In this document: one piece after another, positions 12,579 to 24,165 of the stretch | Numbering within the stretch: position 1 is the first letter of the stretch | Layout of the letters: every line of letters starts with the position of its first letter | Notes under the pieces: generated by a model | The model's database searches: none | What the model was told of the DNA's origin: nothing | Seen by the model: only the letters and a program-made list of their open reading frames with translations | Made by a program: the position numbers and the translations under genes | Origin: Neurospora intermedia | Taxonomy: Eukaryota > Ascomycota > Sordariomycetes > Sordariales > Sordariaceae | Reading direction: 5' to 3' | Length of the DNA stretch: 64,000 nucleotides | Assembly: GCA_037102815.1 (NCBI GenBank) | Contig: BTPP01000005.1 | Location: 1,240,001-1,304,000 of the forward strand

Positions 12579-13694
12579 GTGGTAGTAGTAGTAGTAGTAG
12601 TAGATCCTTTGGGTTGGTTACAGTTAGTCAGTCCGTCGCAGCATCAGTATTAGTGAGTTCGAGGAAGGAGAGACGTGAAATGACGAGAAGCCGTGGATAC
12701 TTGGAGAGGAATAATGGATGGGGATTTCCTAAGAGTGCTGGTGAGTAGGACGCTGTGACGTGAATTGGTGAATTGATGTCGAGGATCGGTTAGGATGACT
12801 AGCAAATAATTACTCTGTTACAGACACTGGTATAGAAGTGTTTTGAAGGACCGTGAAGTCATAAAGGGGAAGTGGTGAAGATGTGAGTGGAAATTGAAGT
12901 GATGATTGTGATAATGTCATGAAGCGATGAATGAGTGAGGTGATCAATCCGATATTCAAGCAATAAGGCTGTCCACTGTAACTGAAGAGAGCTAAAATTA
13001 CTTAAAAGAGCCAACCGATATTCGCTCCTGGGGCATGAACAGCTACAAAATACAGCTCCTACTTTGCAAACATTGGTGGTTATGGCGATGTAGTGAACAT
13101 GAATGTGTGTATGTACAGATCGACATGTTGACGAGGTCTCACCCTGTCTTCAGATCTGCTACTCTTAAACATAAATCAATCAGTCTATCCCCGATAGGAT
13201 CTACAGGGAGACACGTTTTTTACTTTGACGTGGGTGGGCTCTCCTAAGGTGTGACAATACAAATGAAGAATGCTGTCGAATGTTGGGAAGCTAGACCGGG
13301 AACCTCAAGGTAGGTATTCAACTTCTTCTTCATTCGTAGACTTTTACTTGATAGCGTACCTGACATCGACATTGAAAACTGAACTCCTCGCAAGTGTAAA
13401 GAGAGTAGAAAATCTGATATTTCCAAACCAACGCGGATAGTAATATGTTGTAAGCCGAGTAAATTGAGGAGAGGTAGTGGTTGTCTGGATGTGGTAAATG
13501 GTATTTGGCAAGTACAAAATGAGTAGCGTGTGGTTTATATTTGTCATTACAACAACGCCGACGACGACAGCAACAGAAGGGACACCATCTTTCGACTATG
13601 TTCGCAACGCGCAACAACATCAACAACAACAACTCATCTCTCTTCTCTTCTCTTCTCGTCTCTCTCTCTGTTCTTAATACGATTATGGAAAAAT
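12579..13694. other. Convergent spacer between Get5 and cofilin
   Basis: A 1.1-kb gap between converging stops. It is less GC-rich than the flanking genes and has no supported coding frame or RNA gene. Confidence 0.5.
12581..12602. repeat. GTA trinucleotide microsatellite
   Basis: About seven tandem GTA/TAG units a few bases after the Get5 stop codon, in its probable 3' UTR. Confidence 0.85.
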
Positions 13695-15091
13695 CTATGC
13701 GGCAGTACCCTTGCTCACGGTCTTGATAATCTGTTCGTACTCAATGTCGTCCTGCTCGTTGGCCTGGAGCTCGACAGCGATACCGCTGAGAGAGCGCTTG
13801 AGGGCCTCCTTGGAAGAGGCGTAGACCATCTTGGACTGTTTTATTATGGGGGGAGTCAGTTAGTTCGACTTGCTCGCTTTGGGAAATATATATTTGAAAA
13901 AGAGTCGGGAGAAAACAAAAAAGAGAACGCACCTTGATGCCAGCATCATCGGGGGACCAGGCGATAAAGGTCACCTTGTTGCGGGAACCCTCGCCAGAAG
14001 CAAGCTTGTACTCGAAATCGTAGACGGCATATCGGGGACCCTTGCTGATGGCGCCCTGTAACGGTTGTGGTTCATTAGCGATCGGCGCTCTCCCGAAGAT
14101 AATCATGTTCCTCCGTTCGATCAAGTCCACAGAACATGCCACGACAGGGGGTTGACATGTCTTGGCAGTCCCCTGTGTCTAACCGCCTTTTTGTGAAAGA
14201 ACCCCTCAATTCCAAGACCCCTCTTCCCCGTCCTCCCCCTTTTTCCTTCCCAGCCGGGACAATAAACAAGACGAGTATTTGCCCGCGATGGAAAGGGACT
14301 ATGAAAGTGAGGATGGGCGGGTAGAAGGTAGTGGTATCGGGTATCCGTATAGTTCTCTTTCGCAATCTGGGCTGGATTGGGCTGGGAGTTGGTTGCGACA
14401 CTGGCAGCAACCAGTCACCAGGGGAAAAAAAGGACCTACAGTAGCGCTCTTAGTCTGGGCGTTGACGAGCTTCTCGCGGAACTCGTCGTAGTTCTCGGTG
14501 GCGCCCTCGCTGGTGCTCTCAATGACAATTTCCTTGAAGTCGTCCGAAAGCTTGTAGATGATGTACCTGAGCTGACGGGACATCAGCTTGTCGAAAGCCC
14601 TCCGGCACTCGGGGTCGACCTGAACTCTGTAGAGTGACGCAAGCAGGATACGTTAGCTATTCTGAGTTCTTCCATGTATGTATTGCGTGTTGTCGATGCT
14701 GTTGTTGCTGTCTTTTGCGGGTCCCGCTCCCCATGTCCCAGCGCGCTAGCTACCCGCCGCCAGATGCAACTCTGTCGCTGCTGCGTGATATAGGATGGAG
14801 GGATCTCGAAATAATGGGCTGGCTGCATCGCGGCTACGGACGGGCAACGGGCGGGCAAGGCGGCGATGGGGTAGCGTCAAGTTATTGCGGTTCCTGAATC
14901 CATCGGTGAGGATGATCCAGGGGCAGGCAAGCAAAATGGCGGGGAGGGGGGTTAAGATGTAGCAAGTTCATGGAGGACTAACCCAGATTGAGACTGCGAC
15001 AAGGCAAAGAAGTCAGCGACATGTTGCACAGGCAGAGTGCGGGGGGCGGCGCGCGTTTGGAAAGGGGGGGCAGGAGAGAATGATTTACCAT
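13695..15091 (-). CDS. cof1: Cofilin/ADF actin-severing protein, five coding exons with a microexon
   Basis: Cofilin binds and severs actin filaments; it is essential for polarised growth and cytokinesis. Coding exons on the - strand: 15091-15089, 14993-14983, 14626-14440, 14055-13933, 13835-13695, total 154 aa. The first coding exon is only the ATG (donor GTAAAT) and the second is 11 nt (TCTCAATCTGG, between GCAG and GTTAGT). Only this join gives the conserved start MSQSGVQVDPECRRAFDKL. Other family blocks: LRYIIYKLSDDFKEIVIES, REKLVNAQTKSAT, SKGPRYAVYDFEYKL and NKVTFIAWSPDDAGIK, the last being part of the actin-binding helix region. Length matches the family. Introns 2 and 3 (356 and 384 nt) are long for this locus. 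Splice phases all agree, so the model is strong despite the tiny exons. Confidence 0.93.
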
Positions 15092-17451
15092 GATGTCAGG
15101 TTGTGATGTGGTGGTTTTGTAAAAGTGTTCTTGTCAAAAAGTCGACGACGATGGGTGAACCGATCGCGAGAATGGGGGGGCGAGCGTTATATGTGGAGAG
15201 GGGAGCCGAAAGCTGGATGGCGCGGGAAGGTTGTCAGTCAGTCGGGTCGGGTCAGCACAACAGGGACGGACGGTAGAAAAGGCAGTCGGGGGGCGGAGCG
15301 AGGCGAGGGGTAGCAACATGGAAATGGAACTCGAACTGGAAAAGGCGGCGGCAAGGGGACTGGAACTGTAAACTGGAGCACACGGCGGCAAGGCTACAAC
15401 TCGGTCAAGCTGAAACCTCGCTGGCGAATATACGTACGTACAATTAGGTAGAAAGAGTGCTATGATGGGATGGTTCCGTTGTATGTAAAAGGCAGAGAAC
15501 CGGGAGTTGTCAACACGAGGAAGCAAGGACGGGGACGGGGGACGGAGACCGGGAAGAGAGCTCTTGGGAGGAAGAGACCTGAACTTGAAGGTTGGGAGCC
15601 TGACGCGAAAGGAGCGAGGGGTTCCATTCCCGGGCACCGTCAGCCAGCCAGCCAGCAGCCAGGCAGAGGGAGAGAGGCCAGGGCGCCGACGAATGCCACC
15701 ATTCGTTGACCACACAACTACCTACTATTCTAAGCACCGGCCACTGGGCAGTGGATGGGCACCTCACTGCCAATCTGACCCTCTAATCTGCTCCAACACA
15801 ACACCACAGCTCCAACATCAGCCCCAGTCCCCCCTTCGCAAAGCAGGGCAGCTGCTGGCCAGTGAACAGCATTGTGGACTCCTCCGTCCCGTCCGTCACT
15901 TTGGGTGTGGGCTCCCAACAGGCGGCGGACGGAGAGGGACGGTGCAGAGTGGATCCCGCTCGACGTCGATACCAGTGGTACGTACCCTCAAAGTGAACGA
16001 CGCCGGCGTAATACCTAAGTACATAGTGGTGTAGTTCCAATGCCTGCTTACCATCCATAGAGAGTAAGAAGGAGGGCTTTCATTGTGCGTTCATCAGCCA
16101 AGTACACTTGGCTCTTCTGTCACAGCGAGGTGATTTGCGTCTTTCACAAGCTCGCAAAAGCTGTGATGAACTGATGATACCGAACAGAGCAGGGGTTGGC
16201 CGGCGTGAACGACGAACAACACGGGAAGCTCTCGATGAGATTACGTTTCACCACCAGGGAAATGAGTACCTCGTCTTTTACACTGGCTCTCGACAGTCAC
16301 CTCCCCCAACGCGCGTTTATCGTTCTCGGTATTCGAAAGGATTTGTTGCCTTCAGGCAACAGTGGGCAGTTACCTGTTGGACTTTGAAATTACAGAAGTG
16401 AAAACGGTAGAGGTAATGAAACTGGATGGAGGCTGGAGGCTGGATGGAGAGGTTGAGGTGGATGTCGATGGAGGGGGGAGCCACCGCCTCGATGGAATCC
16501 TTATGAGATGGTGGGGTTGCTTGTTGTTCCGTCGACAGTCAGGTCTGTCGTCAACAACCTAATTGCCCTGAAGCTGAGTGCTGACTGTCGAATTTGTTGT
16601 CGTCTGCGAAACGAAAGCAGCCCGACGGTTGGCCATGTGGCTTGCACACCGAGTTGACAGCTCTGAGCCTCTGCAGCGACGGGGAGACTGCCACCTGGTA
16701 AAAGAGTCCCACTACACTTAAAACATGTTTACTTGGCGCCGTTTCAGTGTTGCACCATGCAATTTCTGTTCCACCTTGCCTTGAATTCGTCAACCTCTGT
16801 CAACCACCACCACCAAATGATTGGCCCAAGCTCCCATCACATCGACGTTCCTCCAATTCACAAATGCGTTTCCAAGTTCTGACAACCCATCTTGATATCT
16901 CACAGCCACCATGGCAACGCAAGCTTCATTCGGACTTATAGGCTTCAATGTCTGCATGTCAGACAATTGAGTGTCAAAGGCTATCTCTGCCTAGTAATGC
17001 ATCAGCTTCGCTGAACACTTTCTACAGCTGCCTAACAGTGAATGCGTAATATCCCAAGAAATGGTACACATCCTCCAAAACTACTATGCTTGCACAGCTT
17101 TCGGATTATTCAAGGAGACATCAGTAGCAGTATTGTACAGTTTCATTCATTCTCATGATCTGCTCTACTCTAACCCTCCTCTGTGGTCCGTAGATTATAG
17201 TACAAGGAGCATCATCATCATCCAAACAATGCCCGCCGGAATATGCTAGTAAGAACACACGAAGAGAAAAGGTAGAGAGGAGAGAAAGTTACATGACACA
17301 CATTTTTTTACAGTCCGTGATAACACCAAGCCCGATGCCCCCCAAACCCATGTTGTCGCCATAAATCAAAGGTAAAAATAAAGAAAAAGACACGTTTTTC
17401 ATCTCCTGACCGTGTGATTCACAGTTGTAGTTTGTAATTTCCTTGTCCTTC
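15092..17451. other. Cofilin upstream region and Hsp60 3' region
   Basis: A 2.4-kb stretch between two - strand genes. The part next to cofilin (15092-15720) is purine-rich on + and should be its promoter and 5' leader. The part near 17250-17451 should be the Hsp60 3' UTR. No domain-bearing frame is visible; frames such as 15134-15715 (-) are Pro/Ser-rich low complexity. Confidence 0.5.
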
Positions 17452-18763
17452 TTACATCATGCCACCCATGCCGCCCATGCCGCCCATGCCACCCATGGGA
17501 GCGGGGCCCTTCTCCTCGGGAGCCTCAACAATGGCAACCTCGGTGGTACCGAGGAGGGAGGCGACACCGGAGGCGTCAACGAGACCAGTGCGGACGACCT
17601 TGAGGGGGTCGAGGATACCGGCCTGGATCATGTCGACGTACTCAGCCTTGGCCGAGTCGAAGCCCTTGTTGAAGTCGTTGGCGAACTCGTCAGTGAGCTT
17701 GCCGACAACGACGGAGCCCTCGAGACCGGCGTTCTCAATGATGGTCTTGGCGGGGCGGGTGATGGCGTTGCGGACAATGGTGACACCGAGCTGCTGGTCG
17801 AAGTTGGCGGGCTTGACGTTCTTGAGAGCGTGGACGGAAGCCTTGATGAGGGCAGTACCACCACCGGGGAGGATACCCTCCTCAACGGCAGCGCGGGTGG
17901 CGTTGAGGGCATCGACGAAGCGGTCCTTCTTCTCACCGACCTCAACCTCGGAGGCACCGCCGACCTTGATGACGGCAACACCGCCAGAGAGCTTGGCGAG
18001 ACGCTCCTGGAGCTTCTCCTTCTCGTACTCGGAGGTGGAGGGATCGGCCATGACGCCGCGGATCTGCTCGCAGCGCTGGGCAATGGCATCCTTGGAGCCC
18101 TCACCGTTGAGGATGATGGTGTCGTCCTTGGTGATGGTGATGGAGCCGGTGGAGCCGAGCATGTCGGGGGTGGCCTTCTCGAGCTTGACGTCGAGCTCGT
18201 CGGTGAAGACGGTACCGTTGGTCAGGACGGCAATGTCGCCAAGGATGGACTTGCGGTTGTCACCAAAGCCGGGGGCCTTGACGGCGGCGACCTGGAGCTG
18301 GCCGCGAAGCTTGTTGAGAATGCAGACAGCAAGAGCCTCACCGTCAATGTCCTCGGCAATGATGACGAGGGGGCGGCGGGTCTGGCTGGAGATCTCGAGG
18401 GCGGGGATGATGTCGGAGGCCTGGGAGATCTTCTTCTCGGAGAGAAGGATCAGGGGCTTCTCGAACTCGACCTTCTGGGACTTGGGGTCGGTGATGAAGT
18501 AGGGGGAGACGTAGCCGCGGTCGAAGCGCATACCCTCGGTAACCTCGAGCTCGTCGTAGAGAGTCTTGCCCTCCTTGCAGGTGATGACACCCTCCTTGCC
18601 GACCTTCTCCATGGCCGAGGCAATCAGCTCACCAATGTGCTTGTCGCCGTTGGCGGAGATGGTGGCGACCTGGGCAACCTCCTCGGAGGTGGTGACATCG
18701 CGCTTGTTGGCCTGGAGGTACTCGACGACGGCCTCGACGGCAGCCTGGATACCGCGGCGGAGA

Positions 18764-18795
<32 letters not shown>

Positions 18796-19328
18796 GACGG
18801 TCTCGGAGAAGATGGCGCGGGCGAGGACGGTGGCGGAGGTGGTACCGTCACCGGCGACCTCGTTGGTCTTGCCGGCGACCTCCTGGATGAGGCGGGCACC
18901 GAGGTTCTCGAACTTGTCCTTCAGGCTGATGGACTTGGCGACGGTGACACCATCTGTTGGGTGGGAGGGGTTAGTCACTCTGACACACATGCCATGTTTC
19001 CCCATCACACCCCGAGACATGGTATACTAACCCTTGGTGATCTTGGGGGAGCCGAAGCTGGACTCGATGAGGACATTGCGGCCCTTGGGACCGAGAGTGG
19101 TGGCAACGGCCTTGGCGAGGGTCTCGACACCGGCGAGGAGAGCGGCACGGCCCTCAACACCGAACTTGAGCTCCTGTGTGGGAGCTGTCAGTATGCGCCA
19201 ATTGTCATCGGATAGCCATGACGGCATGGCCGGGACCCGGATCGTACCTTGTGAGCAAAGCGGAGCTGCTGGGCGGGAAGACGAGTGGCCGCCTTGCCGA
19301 CGGAAGCTCTGGTCAACGCGCGCTGCAT
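17452..19328 (-). CDS. hsp60: Mitochondrial chaperonin Hsp60
   Basis: Exons 19328-19248, 19173-19032 and 18953-17452 (introns 74 and 78 nt) give 574 aa. Hsp60 forms the matrix chaperonin that folds imported proteins with Hsp10. Seen: an N-terminal presequence [20 protein letters not shown] with Arg/Lys and no acidic residues; then [17 protein letters not shown]; the nucleotide-binding loops [12 protein letters not shown] and [14 protein letters not shown]; the apical domain with [25 protein letters not shown]; and a GGM-repeat tail ending GGMM, the group I chaperonin C-terminus. Junction codons rebuild [12 protein letters not shown] exactly. Strong codon bias (mostly C-ending) suits a highly expressed gene and leaves the opposite strand free of stops over 1.7 kb. 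A heat-shock-element-like site lies 282 bp upstream of the start. Confidence 0.97.
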
Positions 19329-20430
19329 TTTGGGGGTATTGTGTGAAGGAAGGAAACTACAAACAGAGAAAAAAGAAGGATCACGGGGGTATCACGACGG
19401 TTGACTTCAGGGGAAAAGAGAGCAAAGGGAAAGCTAGGATCGCGGACTGCCGAAAGAACTGGGGAAGAAAAGTGCGGCCGTGGGCGTGTCGGCGTTCGAA
19501 AAAAATGCTGGACTTAAACATCTCCAAAGGCCCGAGCTCCCCGCTGCCGCTAGTCGCTTGTGGGTTAGCGGCTTCGCTGCTTTCCCTCCATTTCCGCTGC
19601 TGTCGCTGTTTCTGGAACCATCTGCACCCCACCATTGGCTGCTGGGAGGGAGTCCCCAACAGTGAGGTGAGCATCATTCCCCCTCATTCACTATCACTGG
19701 CACTCGCGGTGTTTATGTCGCGCAAGCATATCGAGGTCCTGACTTGAGACAAAATGGACACACAGCTTCGAGGTTCACACTCATTTCTGGACTGTCAACT
19801 CCCTCGAGACGGTTTGGATCGAATTGATCAAAAATGGCCAGTTCATCTAGACATTCAGACATTGACGGCTACCTCTAGTGAGTAAACGGCTCGACGGATC
19901 CTCTGACGTCCATGCATTTCCATGTCAACAAAGTCGCTCCTCTTCCCCGGGGAAGCACCTCGCTCTCGGCAGGCAGTCCCCAGAATTACCCGGCAACCGA
20001 ACCCCCCTGGACCGTCTTGGTCGGTCTTGGCAAACCCGTCTCCTCCCACTTGAGCCTCAACACCGGCCTTTTACGACTCGGCATCCCCGGCATCATCGGC
20101 GCCAGCAGTCACAGGTCGAAATGTTCGGACACAACTCCTGCCTAGTATGTGCATATGCTCTGGGATCTCGACAACTCCAAGTTCGTGACCCATTCCTACA
20201 CATTCCTGTTCGGCCCATACTACACGCCTGCTTTGCTTCTTGATCCCCATCAACCATGTTGGAGCAGATAACGGAGTTGCGATATGGCATGTGATCTTGT
20301 TCTCTCATTGATCATGTCTGCGTCTCCATATGTATGTGTGTTGAGGTGCGGACTCTAGTTTCACAACTGGTATGAAACTGGCACCTGAGATGACTCCATT
20401 CCCGTCATTGGACTCTTAAAGAGTTGACTA
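19329..20430. other. Hsp60 upstream region
   Basis: About 1.1 kb from the Hsp60 start to the MITE. It holds the HSE-like site noted separately. No convincing coding frame is seen. Confidence 0.5.
19610..19617. promoter_or_regulatory. Heat-shock-element-like inverted pair upstream of hsp60
   Basis: The palindrome TTCTGGAA (TTC-nn-GAA, two inverted HSF half-sites) lies 282 bp upstream of the Hsp60 ATG. Only two perfect half-sites are visible, so binding is an inference from the family rule (nGAAn repeats) and the gene's identity. Confidence 0.4.
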
Positions 20431-20786
20431 CAGTAAAAACCCCTGCTTTTGCTACCCCCCCCCTTTTGCTAAAACCCCCCCTTTTGCTAAAGATTTCGGT
20501 TGCCCGCATTCCCTCTGGTGGTAAGGACTGCTAACTGCTAATTGCAATGCTGATGGCCCGGATTTGCAAAAGCAGGGGTCTGGTTTTGGTGGGAGAGCAC
20601 ACTTATACCCTTGTACCGGGGGGGGCGGCTGCTCTAGGGGACCCACTTTTTCGGTTCATTGGCAGTCATCCACTGGCCAAGAGGTTCATTTCTGGTCCGT
20701 GCGCATGCACCCTCCTTTGCAAAACCCCCCCTTTTGCTAAGAAATCTGGCTGCCGGAATTATTTGCAAAAGCAGGGGTTTTTACTG
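20431..20786. mobile_element. Pogo/Tc1-mariner-like MITE, non-autonomous
   Basis: A 356-bp element bounded by perfect 22-bp terminal inverted repeats, left 20431-20452 starting CAGTAAAAACCCCTGC and right 20765-20786. A TA dinucleotide flanks each end (20429-20430 and 20787-20788), the target duplication of Tc1/mariner-type elements. CAGTAAAA-type ends are known from pogo-like MITEs. Inside, the block CCCCCCCTTTTGCTAA occurs three times (about 20456, 20475, 20725) and a copy of the right-end motif TTTGCAAAAGCAGGGG sits at about 20563-20578, so the subterminal regions were built by local duplication. There is no transposase frame; movement would need an enzyme from elsewhere. The perfect ends suggest a recent insertion. 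Confidence 0.85.
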
Positions 20787-22266
20787 TAATCTGATGCTCC
20801 TTTCGGTATAACACGTCCCTAACATGAAATTTTGAGGAGCCAATCACAAGCCTTGATTGCTCTTTTCCCATGTCTAAACCAGAAGACCACTCATCAAAAA
20901 TCATCTTTGAACTCCTCTTACCCCATACTCAGTCGCTCGAAATTCACGCTTCAACTTCTGTTTACCATGAACTCGCTTTCAAAACATACGATTCTGCTAT
21001 TGATGACAGCGGCTTCACAAATCGCTGACTATCATAGATTTCGCCACTCTATCAAACTCCGGTCCAACCACTTCACTGTGCACACTCCCTGGATAATTTT
21101 TGGGGTTCGTAGCATATGTACATTTATGCTCTACCTTACTTCTCTCTCCCTCAGTTGCGAAACCATCGTATCAATTCTTAACAATTGGCGTTGCCAGTAC
21201 TCACCGCGATTGGCCAATTCTCGCCGAACGTCAAAGTAAATGACTTCATTGCAGTTAGGTGGACACTCTCTTCCACCGCCTCAAAGACTCGACTTTTTCA
21301 CTTCTACTGCTTGTCTCTTCTTTGTATAGACCATAGCGCTGATATTTATCTGTTGTGTCGCGTTGGTTTTCCATGTGTTTGGATCAGCGTTCATCATCCC
21401 ATCAGCTACGAGATATAGGAACCATGCGACAATGTGGATCCACCGCCGGCATATCAATTGTACCCTATGCGCCTGCACTCACGAAACATTCACGCATGTT
21501 TTTCGACGAACGGACTTGTTTGTAGGTGCTTTTCTTTGAGTTTGAGCTCTAAACTATAATGCCAGCTTTAGGTACCCGATTTCCTTCTACTTTCAAGTGC
21601 AGCATAAAAAGCTAACGTGAGCCCGTAGATGACAAACTTTCCACCACACTGCACTCTAAATGACCAGGAAGGGCGAATGCAACAATCTCAGGAAGGTCAT
21701 CACGATGACCCCCAACGCCTCTAAATGCTGAGCTTGAACCCCCATCTTTGCCCATCATTCCTTCGTCTAAGAAGCAAAGTCCTTCGACATGCGACGATAC
21801 ATCCGTGAGAGTAATGTTAGCTCTGACCTCTCATACTTAACCGATGTTTATCATAACGCGCCCATCACTGGTCGAACCCTTTTAACGCCACCCCTCGCCT
21901 CGATGGTTCTCTGCCAACCTGTTGTTTGTCCCATGTTCCTTTTTTTTTTCTCTCTCTCTTTTTTTTTTCTTGCTTTTCTGTCTTTTCTCTTTTTTCCCTG
22001 TGATGAATCGGCAAAGATCGGCAAAGAGTCTGCAACCAAATAAAAAGAGAAACATGATAAGCTGGCTCATCCCTTTGGTTCAAAAAGCTCAGTTTTTGTG
22101 AGTATTCTTTCTCTGCCATAACGCCTGACGACAGACTGGAATAAACAAACCAAGCCACATCAACCGCAAGGAGAAAAAGACAGCAAAGAAAACTGAAGGA
22201 ATAAGATTATTGAAATTCGCCACAGTAAATCCCAGACTTTGTGGCGGTCTAGCGGCAGCGATCATA
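20787..22266. other. Gene-poor AT-richer spacer
   Basis: About 1.5 kb, visibly richer in A and T than the neighbouring genes, with two T-rich tracts (about 21942-21968). Frames such as 20832-21239 (+) show no domain, repeats or fungal codon bias. I see no gene or RNA. Confidence 0.5.
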
Positions 22267-24165
22267 TCAAGCATGCTTCGCCCTCTTGGAAGGCGACTGC
22301 TCACGCTCATCATCATCATCATCCGGCTCAGACTGAAAGTCAAACATGTGGCCGCCCTTGCTGGACGCGCGGTTCTGGCCCAAAAAAGGGTCCTGGAACT
22401 GACCCTGTTGGCTCAAGGCATGGGAGTACTGGCTTTCCTGACCATGACCGCCGTGGCTGCTTCTGTCCTGTGTGGACTGAGAATGATAATTCCCATTTCC
22501 CGAATGCAAGGCGCTGGCGAAGTTGTAAAAATCGGGCCGCATCAAGGGGGCCTTACCCAGCACGTCAGAAGCGCCGCTGAGACCCAGAGGAGAGCGGGGA
22601 TCGCTGTAGACTGGCTCGTTGTAGTCATCGCCGGCGGCATCCGCGTCGCGCATGAGGTTGGTGATGGGAGGGAGGCGATATTCGTTGCTGGTATAGCCGT
22701 TGTGGTTCGTCGTGCGCGCTGGAGCGGGCTTGGGGGGAGAATCGAGGCCCTCGAACTATGGGGGGAAACGGGTCAACAAACAAACTAGATGAAAGTGTTG
22801 GAGGAGGACGAGTTTGGAAACTTACATCAGCATCTTCGCCCTCATCCTCAAACTGAGGGACATATGAAGGGGCACTACCATTACCATTACGGTTACCGTT
22901 ACCGGCACCACCACCAGCCCCGGCAGCTTGGCCATCATTCTCCGAGTCATAACGCAAATAATACTCATCGGCCTCAGCACCGTAATCCTCAGCTTCGCCC
23001 TCATCATCAGCAACATCAGCTTCGCCCTGCTGATACTCGACTGACTGATGAGGCGCGCCGTAACCCCCCATGTCATCGTCATCTTCGTCAGCATAGGTAG
23101 AGCGAGCAGTGACCTGCTTCTTAGCCCTAGCCGACCGGCGACTGGCCGACTTGGGAGCCTTCTTAGTACCCGGGCGGTACTCCTCATCCGAATCAAGATC
23201 AGCCGGGTCAGGCGAAGGCTCGCGTTTGATCTTGACGACACCCCGAGTGCTACCACGGCTGGCTCTCATGCGCCCACCACCGCCACTACCGCCAGAGCTG
23301 CCATCACCAATGGGACCAACACCCGCCAAGATACCACCACGGGCACCGCGAGGAGTGCCAGTGCCGCTGCCACGAGGGGTACCAGCACTGCTGCCTCCTC
23401 CTCCACCACCACCACCACCACCACCGCCGCCTCTTCCAAAGTTCTCCACAGCATCCGGCAAGTTAAACTTCCTATCCTCCATCGGCTCATCAAACCGGAC
23501 AGCCCTAGTTGTAAGCTGATCATCCGGGTTCTCCTGGTTGGCGCGGACGTAGCCGCGGACGTGCGGGTCGACAAAGACGCGGGAGCCTGGTTTCTGGCAG
23601 ATGGGCGGGACCAAGTGGCCCTCGGCAATCAGGTGGCTGCGCAGTCGGTTGAGGTGCTGGTGGATGGCGCTTCCCGTTGAGCCCGGGTGCAGGCGATGGG
23701 CGATGGAGTCCCAGGGGATGTCGACGCGGTAGCGGCTGCATTCGTATTGAATGTGAAGGAGGAGTTTCTCGGCCATGCGGGGGCCTGCGAAGAAGGAGAG
23801 AAGATAGAGGGGTTAGTTGTTATGGTTTGGGGTATATGGGGGTTGGTTACACGCGGCGACATGGTTGGGCGATGTGGAGTGGGGGGAGGGAGGGTATGGT
23901 ACTCACGGCTCCAGGTAATCAAGTTCCTGCCTTCGACGCGACCGTTCTTCTTGCGCTCCTCGTGGCTCGGGGGAAGGTAGGTGAAGTTCCACTCTTTCGC
24001 TGGTGTGCCCTCGTCCTTCTTTGCGCCGACGCTGCCACCAGCAGATCTAGAGGGGGTCGAGGGACCGGCGAAAGCAGCATTGGAGGCGGAGTTGACACGG
24101 GCGTGATGAGACTTCACCGCGGGGGACTGGCCCAGCTTGGTGGGTGATTTTCTTGTACCGCCCAT
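22267..24165 (-). CDS. Conserved-looking nuclear protein of unknown function
   Basis: Exons 24165-23907, 23784-22826 and 22755-22267 (introns 122 and 70 nt, phases 1 and 0) give 568 aa. I cannot name the family. Seen: a basic N-terminus MGGTRKSPTKLGQSPAVKSH; then a folded block of about 110 residues running across the first splice, from EWNFTYLPPSHEERKKNGR through LLHIQYECSRYRVDIPWDSI and IHQHLNRLRSHLIAEGHLVP. This helical block resembles a small winged-helix or Myb/SANT-like DNA-binding unit. After it come a poly-Gly run, a basic RRSARAKKQ-type segment with KIKREPSPDP (SUMO-site-like IKRE), acidic stretches, a Gly/Asn repeat, and a C-terminal nuclear-localisation-like SPSKRAKHA. Composition suggests a chromatin-associated or transcriptional regulator; this is inference. 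Confidence 0.75.

Noticed and set aside
17459-18502. A second 347-residue frame opposite Hsp60
   Set aside because: Same cause as above; no motif and no independent support.
17443-19215. A 590-residue open frame on the + strand opposite Hsp60
   Set aside because: It mirrors the Hsp60 exons and even runs through an intron. It is Leu/Gly/Asp-rich low complexity and is explained by the strong codon bias of Hsp60, which avoids TTA, CTA and TCA, the codons that would be stops on the other strand.
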